A stretch of 41,487 bases of DNA from Halanaerobium polyolivorans. GTDB lineage: Bacteria; Bacillota; Halanaerobiia; Halanaerobiales; Halanaerobiaceae. Position 1 is the first letter of the stretch, and each line of letters opens with the position of its first letter. The notes under the pieces are model-generated. The model was not told the origin of the DNA, searched no databases, and saw nothing but the letters and a program-made list of their open reading frames with translations. A program made the position numbers and the translations under genes. The stretch is from contig NZ_JAJFAT010000001.1 in the NCBI RefSeq assembly GCF_020711195.1, positions 284,717 through 326,203 on the forward strand, given 5' to 3'. Below are positions 33,992 through 41,487 of this stretch, one piece after another.

Positions 33992-34020
33992 ATTTTAGCA
34001 TTTTAATCTTGAGTTGTAAA
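33992..34020 (-). promoter_or_regulatory. Promoter of the riboflavin operon
   Basis: TTTACA (34020-34015) and TAAAAT (33997-33992) with a 17-base spacer on the minus strand. The predicted transcript starts about 20 bases before the riboswitch. Confidence 0.65.
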
Positions 34021-34027
34021 GTACTTT

Positions 34028-35344
34028 TTAATTAAACTGCAGATCATCAATATCTCCCCAGGCCTCTATAATATAATATCCTGCTTCATCTTCTTCAAAT
34101 TCAAGCTTAAAAATCAGCTGTAAAAATAGGAGCAGCTGCTCGGCTGATTCTTTTTTAGGTCTAAATCTTAACTGTGCATTAGTTAAATAAGGAGTTTCTT
34201 GGCTGTAATTAAAATCAGCAATTAGTTGAGCATCTGCAAAAGGAGATTCAAGCCTAGATTCAGTACTACCTCTAGGATGGGTATAATCCTGAAGATAATT
34301 AAATAAATTGATTTCTATAGAAAAAAGCTGATCTCTGGCTAAAATTCCAAATGTACTCTGATTTATTTGCTGACTTAGCTCTTCTGAAAACAATAATTTC
34401 AAATCTTTCAACTCTAAGTTTAAATTAAGTTGATTGGGATGATAACTCATATCTTCAAGCTCATCTAAATATAGATCAAAATAACCATCAAAGCTAAAAG
34501 AATCAAGCTGAAGATCTTCAAAATAATCATTTTCTAATATTTCTAAAGCACTTCCGGCAAAAGAAAAATTGTAATTAGCTTTAAGATCTTTAAAGGCTTT
34601 TGCTGAATCATTAGTTATTAAAATTTTATCTTCTGCTAAAATTTCTTCTTCATCAATATCCATTAAAACCGCTTCTAGATCAAAGTGATAACTCAAAAAC
34701 TCTCCACTTAAATCAAATTCTTCTATTAATAATTCCTTTGTTTGAGAATTATAATTAGCTTTTAAAACAAGATTGTCAAAATAAGATAATCTCTCCCAAC
34801 TATCTCTAGTAATTCCATAGCGCCTATAATAAGGGTAATCAACTTTAAGTTCTTCAGCTCTAAAATCAATATCATGGTCTGAAGTAAAAAAATCCTTGCT
34901 TTCAGCAAATTGCTCAAAATCTGCACTACCCTGATAAGTTATGCGGCTTTCTTTAAAGTTTAATTGATAATCATCTTTTAAATCTGAATAGCTAAAGTTA
35001 TCAATTTCCATTTTAAAGTCTCTGTATAGATTCAAATCACCTGCTTGAATATAATGTATTAACTGCTGCCAGCTCAAATTAATTTCTAAATCACTTATTT
35101 CAAGGTTAAAATTTTCAGATTCTAAAAGCTTTAAACTATTGATATTTATAGTTCTTAAAAGAGGATTTACACTTGTCTGCAGCTCTCTAATCTGATAACC
35201 TTCTTGATCTGCATAAGCTCTGATGCTTTTTTCAATATCTTCAGCAATTCTATTAGCATAGAAATAGTTTAAAGAAAAAATAACTGCTGCAATTAATAGC
35301 ATTAAGAATAAATAAATGGAGCCTTTTTTTAATTTATTTTTCAT
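34028..35344 (-). CDS. AsmA-like envelope protein of unknown function
   Basis: 438 residues. One N-terminal membrane segment (IYLFLMLLIAAVIFSLNYFY) anchors a long acidic, beta-rich extracytoplasmic part without cysteines. Phrases such as INSLKLLESENFNLEISDLEI and RISYQG-like strands resemble AsmA/DUF945-type proteins, which act between inner and outer membranes of diderm bacteria, but I see no diagnostic motif. Its ATG follows AAAAGGGGG. It lies 24 bases downstream of the LtaS-like gene, so a joint envelope role is likely. The family call is tentative; the membrane anchor and external location are well supported. Confidence 0.6.
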   Translation of the reverse strand: MKNKLKKGSIYLFLMLLIAAVIFSLNYFYANRIAEDIEKSIRAYADQEGYQIRELQTSVNPLLRTININSLKLLESENFNLEISDLEINLSWQQLIHYIQAGDLNLYRDFKMEIDNFSYSDLKDDYQLNFKESRITYQGSADFEQFAESKDFFTSDHDIDFRAEELKVDYPYYRRYGITRDSWERLSYFDNLVLKANYNSQTKELLIEEFDLSGEFLSYHFDLEAVLMDIDEEEILAEDKILITNDSAKAFKDLKANYNFSFAGSALEILENDYFEDLQLDSFSFDGYFDLYLDELEDMSYHPNQLNLNLELKDLKLLFSEELSQQINQSTFGILARDQLFSIEINLFNYLQDYTHPRGSTESRLESPFADAQLIADFNYSQETPYLTNAQLRFRPKKESAEQLLLFLQLIFKLEFEEDEAGYYIIEAWGDIDDLQFN

Positions 35345-35368
35345 TGTTTTGCCCCCTTTTTAAAATAG

Positions 35369-37246
35369 CTAATCTTCACTTAAAATAGTGTTCATTATCT
35401 TCTGCATGTAATTTATAATTTGATCCATTCTTGCCTTCTCTTCTGAGCTAAATTGATGCTCTCTTTGTGCTGAATCAACTTTTCGAGCAATCTTAGTAAA
35501 ATTTCTTTCTCCATCAGCAGTAGCTGGCAGTCTTAAATATAGTTGGTCTTTATATAATATTTGGGGGATTTCATGCAAAAAGAAGACTGGTTTTTCAATT
35601 TCTTTAAGTAAAGATATCCCTAAAAATTCTTTAGGATTTTCAGGATAAGCTAAAATATCAAGAATTGTTGGTGCTATATCTGTATGGGTACCAGTTTTGT
35701 CAATTTCTCTAGGACTTATATCCTGATGATAAATAAACAGTGGTATATGCTCTGGTTCTTTAATATTTCTATTTGCCAGAAAATTCCCGCCTGAACTATA
35801 TTTATCACTATTTATATCAGCTACATGGTCAGAATAAATAACAAATAAGGTATTTTCATATAAAGATAATTCTTTTAAACCTTTAAAAAACATCTCTAAT
35901 GATTTGTCCACAAATGCCATTGAATTGAAGTAATCTTTAACTATTTTAGGCCTAATATCCTCAAATTCTTCAACACTTTTTTCTTCAGGATAAAAATCAA
36001 ATGGAGTATGACTGCTGACCGATATTAAAAGAGCAAAAATATTTTCTTCAGCTTCTGCTAAATAATCTAAAGATTGATCAAAAAAATCATAATCATTAAT
36101 TCCCAAATAGCTCTCATCACCAATGAGCCCTTCTGAAGCTGAAAAATGATCTCGACTGTAAAACTTATCAAAACCCATTTCTAAATAACCTTTATCACGA
36201 TAAAAGAAACCATCATCATTTCCATGAAAGGCAAGAGTTTGAAACCCCTTTTCAGCTAAAATTCTATTTAAGGTCTTAAATTCTGCCATATCATTTGTTT
36301 TAAAAGCATAATTCCTATTAATAGGATATAAAGAAGTTAAAAATGAAAATTCAGCATCAAAACTACCATTAATATGATGGGCATAAATATCTGTAAAGTT
36401 AAGCGAGCTCCTTTTCAATTTATTTAAAAAAGGTGTAATTTCTTTGCCTTCATATTCATAATCAATAATATTCTTATCTACTGATTCTAATTGAATCACT
36501 ATAATATTTTTTACATTATCGAGTTTGTATTTTCCACTCATTTTTTGCTCAGTTGCAACAGCATCTATTTCAGCAGCATTATTTTCTCTTTGATCCCTTT
36601 TTCTAATCAACCTATATTCAGCTATATATAGGGGAATAATACCATATACACTGACAAAAGCAGGTGTGCTATATTCATATAAATTCAAAAATCCTTTTTC
36701 TTTAAATAGGGAACTACTGTAAACAATTTGTGAGGTTAATAAAATTATAATTAAGCCAGCTAAAATAAATTTATCTAATCCTTTGCTTACTTTAAAAAAA
36801 TTTTTGTTATAACTGTATTTACTTTTATCTTTAGTAAATAAAAGTAAATAAGTTAAAAATGGTAGTTCAATAATAAAAATTATGTCCTGCCATCTAATCA
36901 ATTGGCGAATTAGTACTTTAAATGGTCTTATTCCCTGCCCCATAGTAATATCTGTTAAGCTTAAATAATTACCAAAATATCTATTGTACCAGAGATTAGC
37001 TAAAAAGAAAATTAGAAAAAAGAAATAGATTGCAAAGGTTAACTTCTTTCTTTTATTATTTTTAGTAAAACTATCAAATAACAAAATAATAAAAGCAGTA
37101 ATAATTATATTCTTAAAAAGCAAACTAATAAGTGATGGAGCTTGAAAAACAGACCAGATTAAATAATTATATTTAATTAAAACACCAAAAACTAAAAGGA
37201 AAAACAAAAACTTCTTTTTCCCTTTTAGTTTTGTTGGAATATCCAC
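35369..37246 (-). CDS. LtaS-like membrane sulfatase-fold phosphotransferase
   Basis: 625 residues from a GTG after GGGGAG. Five membrane helices (~11-28, 35-57, 68-86, 121-137, 158-176) precede an extracytoplasmic alkaline-phosphatase/sulfatase domain (~240-600). Metal and catalytic positions are visible: Glu254 (IQLESVD), Ser295 in GSFDAEF where staphylococcal LtaS has the Thr nucleophile (GKTSDAEF), SHTPF, and YSDHVADI. LtaS enzymes polymerise glycerol phosphate from phosphatidylglycerol; in diderms, relatives such as OpgB or EptA decorate glucans or lipids. In this probably diderm organism the acceptor is uncertain. It pairs with the AsmA-like gene downstream. Confidence 0.82.
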   Translation of the reverse strand: MDIPTKLKGKKKFLFFLLVFGVLIKYNYLIWSVFQAPSLISLLFKNIIITAFIILLFDSFTKNNKRKKLTFAIYFFFLIFFLANLWYNRYFGNYLSLTDITMGQGIRPFKVLIRQLIRWQDIIFIIELPFLTYLLLFTKDKSKYSYNKNFFKVSKGLDKFILAGLIIILLTSQIVYSSSLFKEKGFLNLYEYSTPAFVSVYGIIPLYIAEYRLIRKRDQRENNAAEIDAVATEQKMSGKYKLDNVKNIIVIQLESVDKNIIDYEYEGKEITPFLNKLKRSSLNFTDIYAHHINGSFDAEFSFLTSLYPINRNYAFKTNDMAEFKTLNRILAEKGFQTLAFHGNDDGFFYRDKGYLEMGFDKFYSRDHFSASEGLIGDESYLGINDYDFFDQSLDYLAEAEENIFALLISVSSHTPFDFYPEEKSVEEFEDIRPKIVKDYFNSMAFVDKSLEMFFKGLKELSLYENTLFVIYSDHVADINSDKYSSGGNFLANRNIKEPEHIPLFIYHQDISPREIDKTGTHTDIAPTILDILAYPENPKEFLGISLLKEIEKPVFFLHEIPQILYKDQLYLRLPATADGERNFTKIARKVDSAQREHQFSSEEKARMDQIINYMQKIMNTILSED

Positions 37247-37371
37247 TAAAATCTCCCCTTGTTTGATAATTATTTTATAGCTTTATCTATTATTTTATCT
37301 GTAGTAGTTAATGCTTTTCTTTTTTATTGTATCATAATAATAAGCGGATTTTTAGTGAATTATATTATATT

Positions 37372-39138
37372 TTATTTATCTGCATATTTTCCCTGTTCTT
37401 TTCTTAAAATCATATCTTCTAAACTTCCACCAGCTGAAACCATAGGAAATACATTTTCTTCTTCTTCAATGATAAAGTTAAGCAAATAACTTCCTTTGGC
37501 TTCTAAGGCTGTTTTTAAAGCAGTTTTAATGTCTTCTCTTTGAGTTATGGTCTGGCCTTCAATCCCATAACCTTTTGCTACCTGAATAAAGTCTGGTATC
37601 ATTTCAGGACAGTCTTGATTAGGTCCTGAACAATGAGGTGGACAATCTATCTGTCTGCGTAAACAGGTTGCTGAGTAACGTTTATCGAAAAATAGTTCCT
37701 GCCACTGTCTAACCATACCTAAATACTGATTATTAAATAAAATTATTTTGACCGGAACCTTATTTTTAGCAGCAGTAGCTAGTTCTTGAATATTCATTTG
37801 AAAACTTCCATCACCTACAAGGGCAAATACTTCCTGATCTGGATTAGCAATTTTGGCTCCTATAGCAGCTGGAAAACCAAAACCCATTGTACCAAGTCCA
37901 CCTGAACTAATAAAACTGCGCGGACGAGAGTATTTATAATACTGGGCAGCCCACATCTGATGCTGACCAACTCCAGCTGTAATAATAGCCTTGCCTTCAG
38001 TCAGTTCATAAAGACTTTCTATTATCTCAGAAGGTAATAATTTATCATTGATTTCAGGATCGGCCTTTTTATCAATTTTTCTCCATTCATCTATTTCTTT
38101 TAACCAGGCAGGTCTTTTTGCTTTATTAACCTTGGGAATGATTTCTTCAACTACAGATTTTACATCACCAGTAATAGGAACCTGAGTTTCAATAATTTTT
38201 CCGATTTCGGCTGGATCGATATCTACATGAATAACAGCTGCATTTTTAGCAAAACTGTCAATTTTTCCTGTTACTCGATCATCAAAACGCGCTCCTAAAG
38301 CAATTATTAAATCGGAATTAGTAATAGCCAAGTTTGCTTCAGTAGTACCATGCATTCCCAACATAGCTAAACTTAAAGAATGATTTTCATCAAAAATACC
38401 AATCCCATTTAAAGTTGTTGTAACTGGTATTTCTGCTTTTTTAGCTAGTTCTGTAATTTCTTTTTCTGCTCCTGATATTATTGCTCCACCACCAGCATAA
38501 ATAATCGGTTTAGCTGCATTATTAATTAGTTCTGCAGCTCTTTTAATTTGAAGTTTGTTCCCCTTATAAGTCGGATTGTAACCTGGTAGATCAAGCTGGC
38601 TAGGATAATTGAATTCTGCCATGTCAGCTAAAATATTAGAAGGTAAATCTACTAAGACTGGCCCTGGCCTTCCAGTTGAAGCAATATGAAAAGCTTCTTT
38701 TATTACTCTTGAGATCTCTGTAACATCATTAACAATATAATTGTTTTTAGTTATTGGCATTGTAATACCTTTAATATCTGCCTCCTGGAATCCATCTGTA
38801 CCTATCATAGTATTAGGGACCTGACCTGTAAAAGCAACAAGAGGTACAGAATCCATATGGGCAGTTGCTAAAGCTGTAACCATATTGGCAGCACCTGGGC
38901 CAGATGTAGCAATACATACCCCTGTTTTGCCGCTTGAACGAGCATAACCATCTGCAGCATGAACACCACCCTGCTCATGATGAGGCATTACATGTCTAAT
39001 TTTAGAATCATAAAGTTTATCATAAATAGTAATAACCTTTGCTCCTATATAACCAAAAATAACTTCTACTCCTTCTGCTTCTAGAGATTTAACAAAAATT
39101 TCTGCTCCACTCATCATTTTTTCATTATTTTTACTCAC
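37372..39138 (-). CDS. ilvB: Acetolactate synthase, large (catalytic) subunit
   Basis: 588 residues from the GTG at 39138, nine bases after GAGGA; the GTG at 39147 abuts the ribosome site. The catalytic Glu is in HHEQGGVHAADGYAR. The FAD/substrate region is SGPGAANMVTALATA, and the ThDP motif is GDGSFQMNIQELATAAKNK. It condenses pyruvate with pyruvate or 2-oxobutyrate in valine, leucine and isoleucine synthesis. After FDKRYSAT an unusual insert has four cysteines at ~492, 499, 503 and 510, where most enzymes have RYSHT followed directly by the next helix. No small subunit (ilvN) or ilvC follows; the next gene is LtaS-like. A T-box leader controls it. Confidence 0.92.
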   Translation of the reverse strand: MSKNNEKMMSGAEIFVKSLEAEGVEVIFGYIGAKVITIYDKLYDSKIRHVMPHHEQGGVHAADGYARSSGKTGVCIATSGPGAANMVTALATAHMDSVPLVAFTGQVPNTMIGTDGFQEADIKGITMPITKNNYIVNDVTEISRVIKEAFHIASTGRPGPVLVDLPSNILADMAEFNYPSQLDLPGYNPTYKGNKLQIKRAAELINNAAKPIIYAGGGAIISGAEKEITELAKKAEIPVTTTLNGIGIFDENHSLSLAMLGMHGTTEANLAITNSDLIIALGARFDDRVTGKIDSFAKNAAVIHVDIDPAEIGKIIETQVPITGDVKSVVEEIIPKVNKAKRPAWLKEIDEWRKIDKKADPEINDKLLPSEIIESLYELTEGKAIITAGVGQHQMWAAQYYKYSRPRSFISSGGLGTMGFGFPAAIGAKIANPDQEVFALVGDGSFQMNIQELATAAKNKVPVKIILFNNQYLGMVRQWQELFFDKRYSATCLRRQIDCPPHCSGPNQDCPEMIPDFIQVAKGYGIEGQTITQREDIKTALKTALEAKGSYLLNFIIEEEENVFPMVSAGGSLEDMILRKEQGKYADK

Positions 39139-39180
39139 TCTACTCACTCCTCTTAATTTAAAATTATAATTTTAATTTAA

Positions 39181-39486
39181 AAAAACCCTCATCACTACTA
39201 ATAGTTTAAACTATTAGTAGGGACGAGAGTTCTCTCACGTGGTACCACCCATTTTTGCTGAAAACAGCCTCATTGGCACAAAAAAGTTTTGTAACTAATT
39301 ATACCTCAGCATATGATAACGGATGCTTAGCCCATTTGGGCAGCCGATAAAGCTTACTTTTTTCAGCTTTACAGTTCAAGGACTACAAAAATAATTGGCT
39401 TAGATATCGGTTCTCAGCTCATCCGACTCTCTGTTATCGATGCAATTACTTTCCTTCCTCTCAATACTTTTCTATTTATTATGTTT
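39181..39486 (-). promoter_or_regulatory. T-box leader of ilvB, probable Ile specifier
   Basis: The minus strand has the T-box sequence GGGTGGTACCACG (39247-39235 region), which pairs with the uncharged tRNA end. It is followed by a terminator whose core is a perfect 26-bp palindrome (39195-39220) extended by wobble pairs and seven Ts. Upstream, AGAGAG and the short hairpin TCGG/CCGA form a compact stem I, enclosed by AATTG/CAATT. The facing strand TATCTAAG puts ATC (minus strand, 39405-39403) in the specifier position, hence isoleucine. The T-box itself is certain, the specifier less so. Confidence 0.92.
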
Positions 39487-39491
39487 TGTAT

Positions 39492-39520
39492 AGTATATAT
39501 TATTTTTAGAAAATTGTCAA
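39492..39520 (-). promoter_or_regulatory. Promoter of the ilvB T-box transcript
   Basis: TTGACA (39520-39515) and TATACT (39497-39492) with a 17-base spacer on the minus strand; the transcript should start near 39486. Confidence 0.8.
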
Positions 39521-39543
39521 GAATCAGAGAAAATTTTTGAAAA

Positions 39544-39574
39544 AGAAAAAAAGGCGCCCGGGCAGGGACACCTT
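39544..39574 (-). terminator. Orphan minus-strand terminator
   Basis: GC-rich stem AAGGTGTCC / GGGCGCCTT (39574-39566 and 39559-39551, minus strand), followed by seven Ts. Two of its pairs are G-U in minus-strand RNA but would be A-C mismatches on the plus strand, so the direction is clear. No minus-strand gene precedes it in the window up to glnA. Confidence 0.7.
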
Positions 39575-39779
39575 TACAGAGGATTAGTATAGCATTTGGG
39601 CAAATTTTTAAAGTTTATTATAAATTTTCTACTTCTAAAAGCAGAAAACAACTTTGCTTTATTATTTAATTATAGATTATCAGAATTTAAGCAAAAACAC
39701 AAATATATTGTGCTTTATTTCACATTAATAATAGTGATTAAAAGAGATTAGATCTTCTATACTATCTATTAGTCCTTTT
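39550..39779 (-). ncRNA. Candidate small RNA ending at the orphan terminator
   Basis: On the minus strand TTGGTC (39814-39809) and TATAAA (39791-39786) are 17 bases apart, predicting a start near 39779. The transcript would run about 230 bases to the terminator at 39544-39574. The stretch has no ORF with a ribosome site. It is AT-rich and matches no RNA family I know. Confidence 0.3.
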
Positions 39780-39959
39780 AAATACTTTATAATACTAATT
39801 ACAGTTAAGACCAAGATTTAATATTTTAATTTACTTATATTTTCAAGAAAATTTTAATCTTCTTAGCTAAAATTAAGTATATTATATTTGTATACAGGTA
39901 TTTAAAATAGCATAAAATTTATCTTTCTATAATAACTTCGCTGTTATAACAAGGCTTAT

Positions 39960-40010
39960 AGTACTTTTTTTATTTTTTTAGCCTCTATTGACACCCCCAA
40001 AAAAAGTACT
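39960..40010. promoter_or_regulatory. 12-bp inverted repeat around the glnA -35 region
   Basis: AGTACTTTTTTT (39960-39971) and its exact complement (39999-40010) flank the -35 box, and the right arm ends one base before the -10 box. A separate 10-bp palindrome, TGTTATAACA, lies at 39942-39951. Binding here would block or position RNA polymerase; neither matches the standard GlnR box TGTNAN7TNACA. Confidence 0.45.
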
Positions 40011-40016
40011 TATACT
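39988..40016 (+). promoter_or_regulatory. Consensus promoter of glnA
   Basis: TTGACA (39988-39993), 17-base spacer, TATACT (40011-40016). The expected start near 40023 leaves a ~40-base leader with the ribosome site GGAGAG before the ATG. Confidence 0.85.
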
Positions 40017-40063
40017 GTTATCAAGATTTAAAAATATTAATCAAAAAATAGGAGAGTGATTTT

Positions 40064-41398
40064 ATGTCAACTTTAACAAAGACAGATATTTTAAAGATGG
40101 CCGAAGAAAAAAATGTGAAATTTATCAGGATGCAGTTTACAGATATTTTGGGAATAGTAAAAAATGTTGCAATTACAGTTAATCAATTAGAAGATGCTTT
40201 AGATAATAAAATTATGTTTGATGGATCTTCTGTAGATGGTTTTACAAGGATTCAAGAATCTGATATGTATCTGAGACCAGATTATGATACTTTTACTATC
40301 TTCCCCTGGCGTCCAGAAGAAGGTGGATCAGTTGCACGTTTAATCTGTGATGTTTACACACCTACAGGAGAGCCTTTTTCCGGTGGTCCCAGAAATGTAT
40401 TGAAAAAAGCTTTAGAAGAAGCTGAAGAAATGGGTTATGAAATGAATGTAGGCCCTGAACCAGAATTTTTCTTATTTCAATTAGATGAGAATGGAGAAGC
40501 AACTACTGTAACTCAAGATAATGGTGGTTATTTTGATTTAGGTCCAGTAGATAAAGGTATAAATGCTAGAAGAAGTATAGTTTTAGCTTTAGAAGAAATG
40601 GGTTTTGAAGTAGAGGCATCTCACCATGAGGTTGCACCTGGACAGCACGAAATAGATTTCAAATATGCTCCTGCTTTAAGAACAGCTGATAATATTGCCA
40701 CTTTTAAATTTGTTACCAAATCTATTGCTCATCAGCATGGTTTACATGCTACTTTTATGCCAAAACCTATTTTTGGAGAAAACGGCTCAGGTATGCATGT
40801 CCATCAGTCTTTATTTAAAAATGGAGAAAATGTCTTTTATGATGAAAATGATAGATTAGGTTTAAGTAAAACTGCCTATCATTATATAGGTGGTATATTA
40901 AAACATGCTAGAGCAATTGCAGCTATCACTAATCCAACTATTAACTCCTATAAAAGACTAGTTCCAGGTTATGAAGCTCCAGTTTATGTTGCCTGGTCAA
41001 GTGCTAACAGAAGTGCTTTAATTAGGATTCCAGCAGCTCGTGGTAATGGAACAAGACTTGAACTTAGAAATCCTGATCCAACTGCAAACCCTTATCTTGC
41101 CATTGCAGTAATGTTAAAAGCTGGTTTAGATGGAATTAAAAATGAAATTGAGCCACCAGCAGAAGTACTGGAAAACATTTATGAAATGACTCCAGAACGC
41201 AAAGAAGAATTACAAATAGAAAGTCTGCCCTCTAATATAAATGAAGCGGTAGAAATTTTAGCTGGTGATGAATTAATCAAAGCTACTTTAGGTAAACATG
41301 TATATGAGCATTTTGTAATAGCTAAAAAAGCAGAATGGGATTCTTATAGAACTCAGGTCTCAAATTGGGAACTTGAGCAGTATTTAAATACTTTTTAA
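40064..41398 (+). CDS. glnA: Glutamine synthetase type I (GSI-alpha)
   Basis: 444 residues, the Firmicute GSI-alpha length, without the insertion and the adenylylation-site loop of GSI-beta. Motifs: [19 protein letters not shown], with Arg62 matching the feedback-inhibition arginine of Bacillus Gln[10 protein letters not shown] and [11 protein letters not shown] for metal binding; [12 protein letters not shown]; and [13 protein letters not shown]. It makes glutamine from glutamate, ammonia and ATP. In Bacillus this form is inhibited by glutamine and then interacts with GlnR/TnrA. No glnR is in the window. It is the only large plus-strand gene and stands divergent from ilvB. Confidence 0.97.
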   Translation: MSTLTKTDILKMAEEKNVKFIRMQFTDILGIVKNVAITVNQLEDALDNKIMFDGSSVDGFTRIQESDMYLRPDYDTFTIFPWRPEEGGSVARLICDVYTPTGEPFSGGPRNVLKKALEEAEEMGYEMNVGPEPEFFLFQLDENGEATTVTQDNGGYFDLGPVDKGINARRSIVLALEEMGFEVEASHHEVAPGQHEIDFKYAPALRTADNIATFKFVTKSIAHQHGLHATFMPKPIFGENGSGMHVHQSLFKNGENVFYDENDRLGLSKTAYHYIGGILKHARAIAAITNPTINSYKRLVPGYEAPVYVAWSSANRSALIRIPAARGNGTRLELRNPDPTANPYLAIAVMLKAGLDGIKNEIEPPAEVLENIYEMTPERKEELQIESLPSNINEAVEILAGDELIKATLGKHVYEHFVIAKKAEWDSYRTQVSNWELEQYLNTF

Positions 41399-41487
41399 AT
41401 AAATATAATAGCTTGATTGTATAATGAACTTGAACTAATTAAAAAAATAATAAATAAAATGCCCATAGTGGACCAAACTGTAATATA
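41399..41487. other. Short AT-rich end of the window after glnA
   Basis: No terminator hairpin is visible before the edge. A TATAAT-like box (near 41420) and an ATG at about 41459 without a ribosome site could begin the next unit, but too little sequence remains to call a gene. Confidence 0.3.

Noticed and set aside
39696-39712. CACAAATATATTGTG dyad
   Set aside because: Five-base arms in very AT-rich DNA; weak, and not near a promoter element that would give it meaning.
39931-39950. ATAAC-TTCGCT-GTTAT hairpin before glnA as a riboswitch
   Set aside because: It lies upstream of the consensus promoter, so it would not be in the glnA leader transcript; more likely a DNA site or chance.
41459-41487. 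ATG-started frame at the right edge
   Set aside because: Fewer than ten codons remain and there is no ribosome site.

Overview
The window is AT-rich and gene-dense, with almost all genes on the minus strand. It looks like chromosome from an anaerobic, probably halophilic Firmicute with an outer membrane; Halanaerobiales (Halanaerobium-like) is my inference. Firmicute marks are a class III fructose-1,6-bisphosphatase, an FMN riboswitch, a T-box leader, a GSI-alpha glutamine synthetase, sporulation-type genes (DUF2953, GerW) and a PRD-type PTS activator. Diderm marks are an usher-like beta-barrel protein, an AsmA-like envelope protein and a secreted MsrAB fusion. Sodium-coupled carriers fit a saline habitat. 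I see no rRNA, tRNA, CRISPR array, insertion sequence or phage gene.

Layout. 1-3.8 kb: a truncated secreted protein and, upstream of it in the same direction, a large usher-like barrel protein with SdrD-B-like C-terminal domains. 4.1-10.7 kb: a hexitol PTS operon on the minus strand, read as PRD activator, EIICBA-Mtl, 1-phosphofructokinase, SorE/YggP-type dehydrogenase and HPr. It has no mtlD-like gene, and its content suggests mannitol catabolism through fructose-1-phosphate. 11-13.6 kb: fbp with a GNAT gene. 13.7-19.2 kb: thrC, an EAL phosphodiesterase, a Mut7-C RNase-like protein and a DASS anion carrier, closely spaced.

19.3-20.2 kb is a plus-strand DUF2953/GerW pair whose junction looks damaged. 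20.2-25.8 kb holds an aldo/keto reductase, a phosphohexomutase, an NhaC/YuiF-type antiporter and msrAB. Near 26.1 kb is a small plus-strand membrane-protein ORF that seems frameshifted. 26.2-29.9 kb is a glpK-like / FAD-[2Fe-2S] dehydrogenase / GNAT operon. 30-34 kb is the riboflavin operon ribD-ribE-ribBA-ribH behind an FMN riboswitch. 34-37.2 kb pairs an LtaS-like sulfatase-fold transferase with an AsmA-like protein. 37.4-39.5 kb is ilvB with a complete T-box leader. 39.5-41.4 kb has an orphan minus-strand terminator and glnA on the plus strand with a consensus promoter.

Many starts are TTG or GTG set 7-9 bases after a strong Shine-Dalgarno. In several genes an upstream GTG lies inside the Shine-Dalgarno itself, so I chose the downstream codon. 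Identifications rest on reading the translated sequences and recalled family motifs; no database search was possible.
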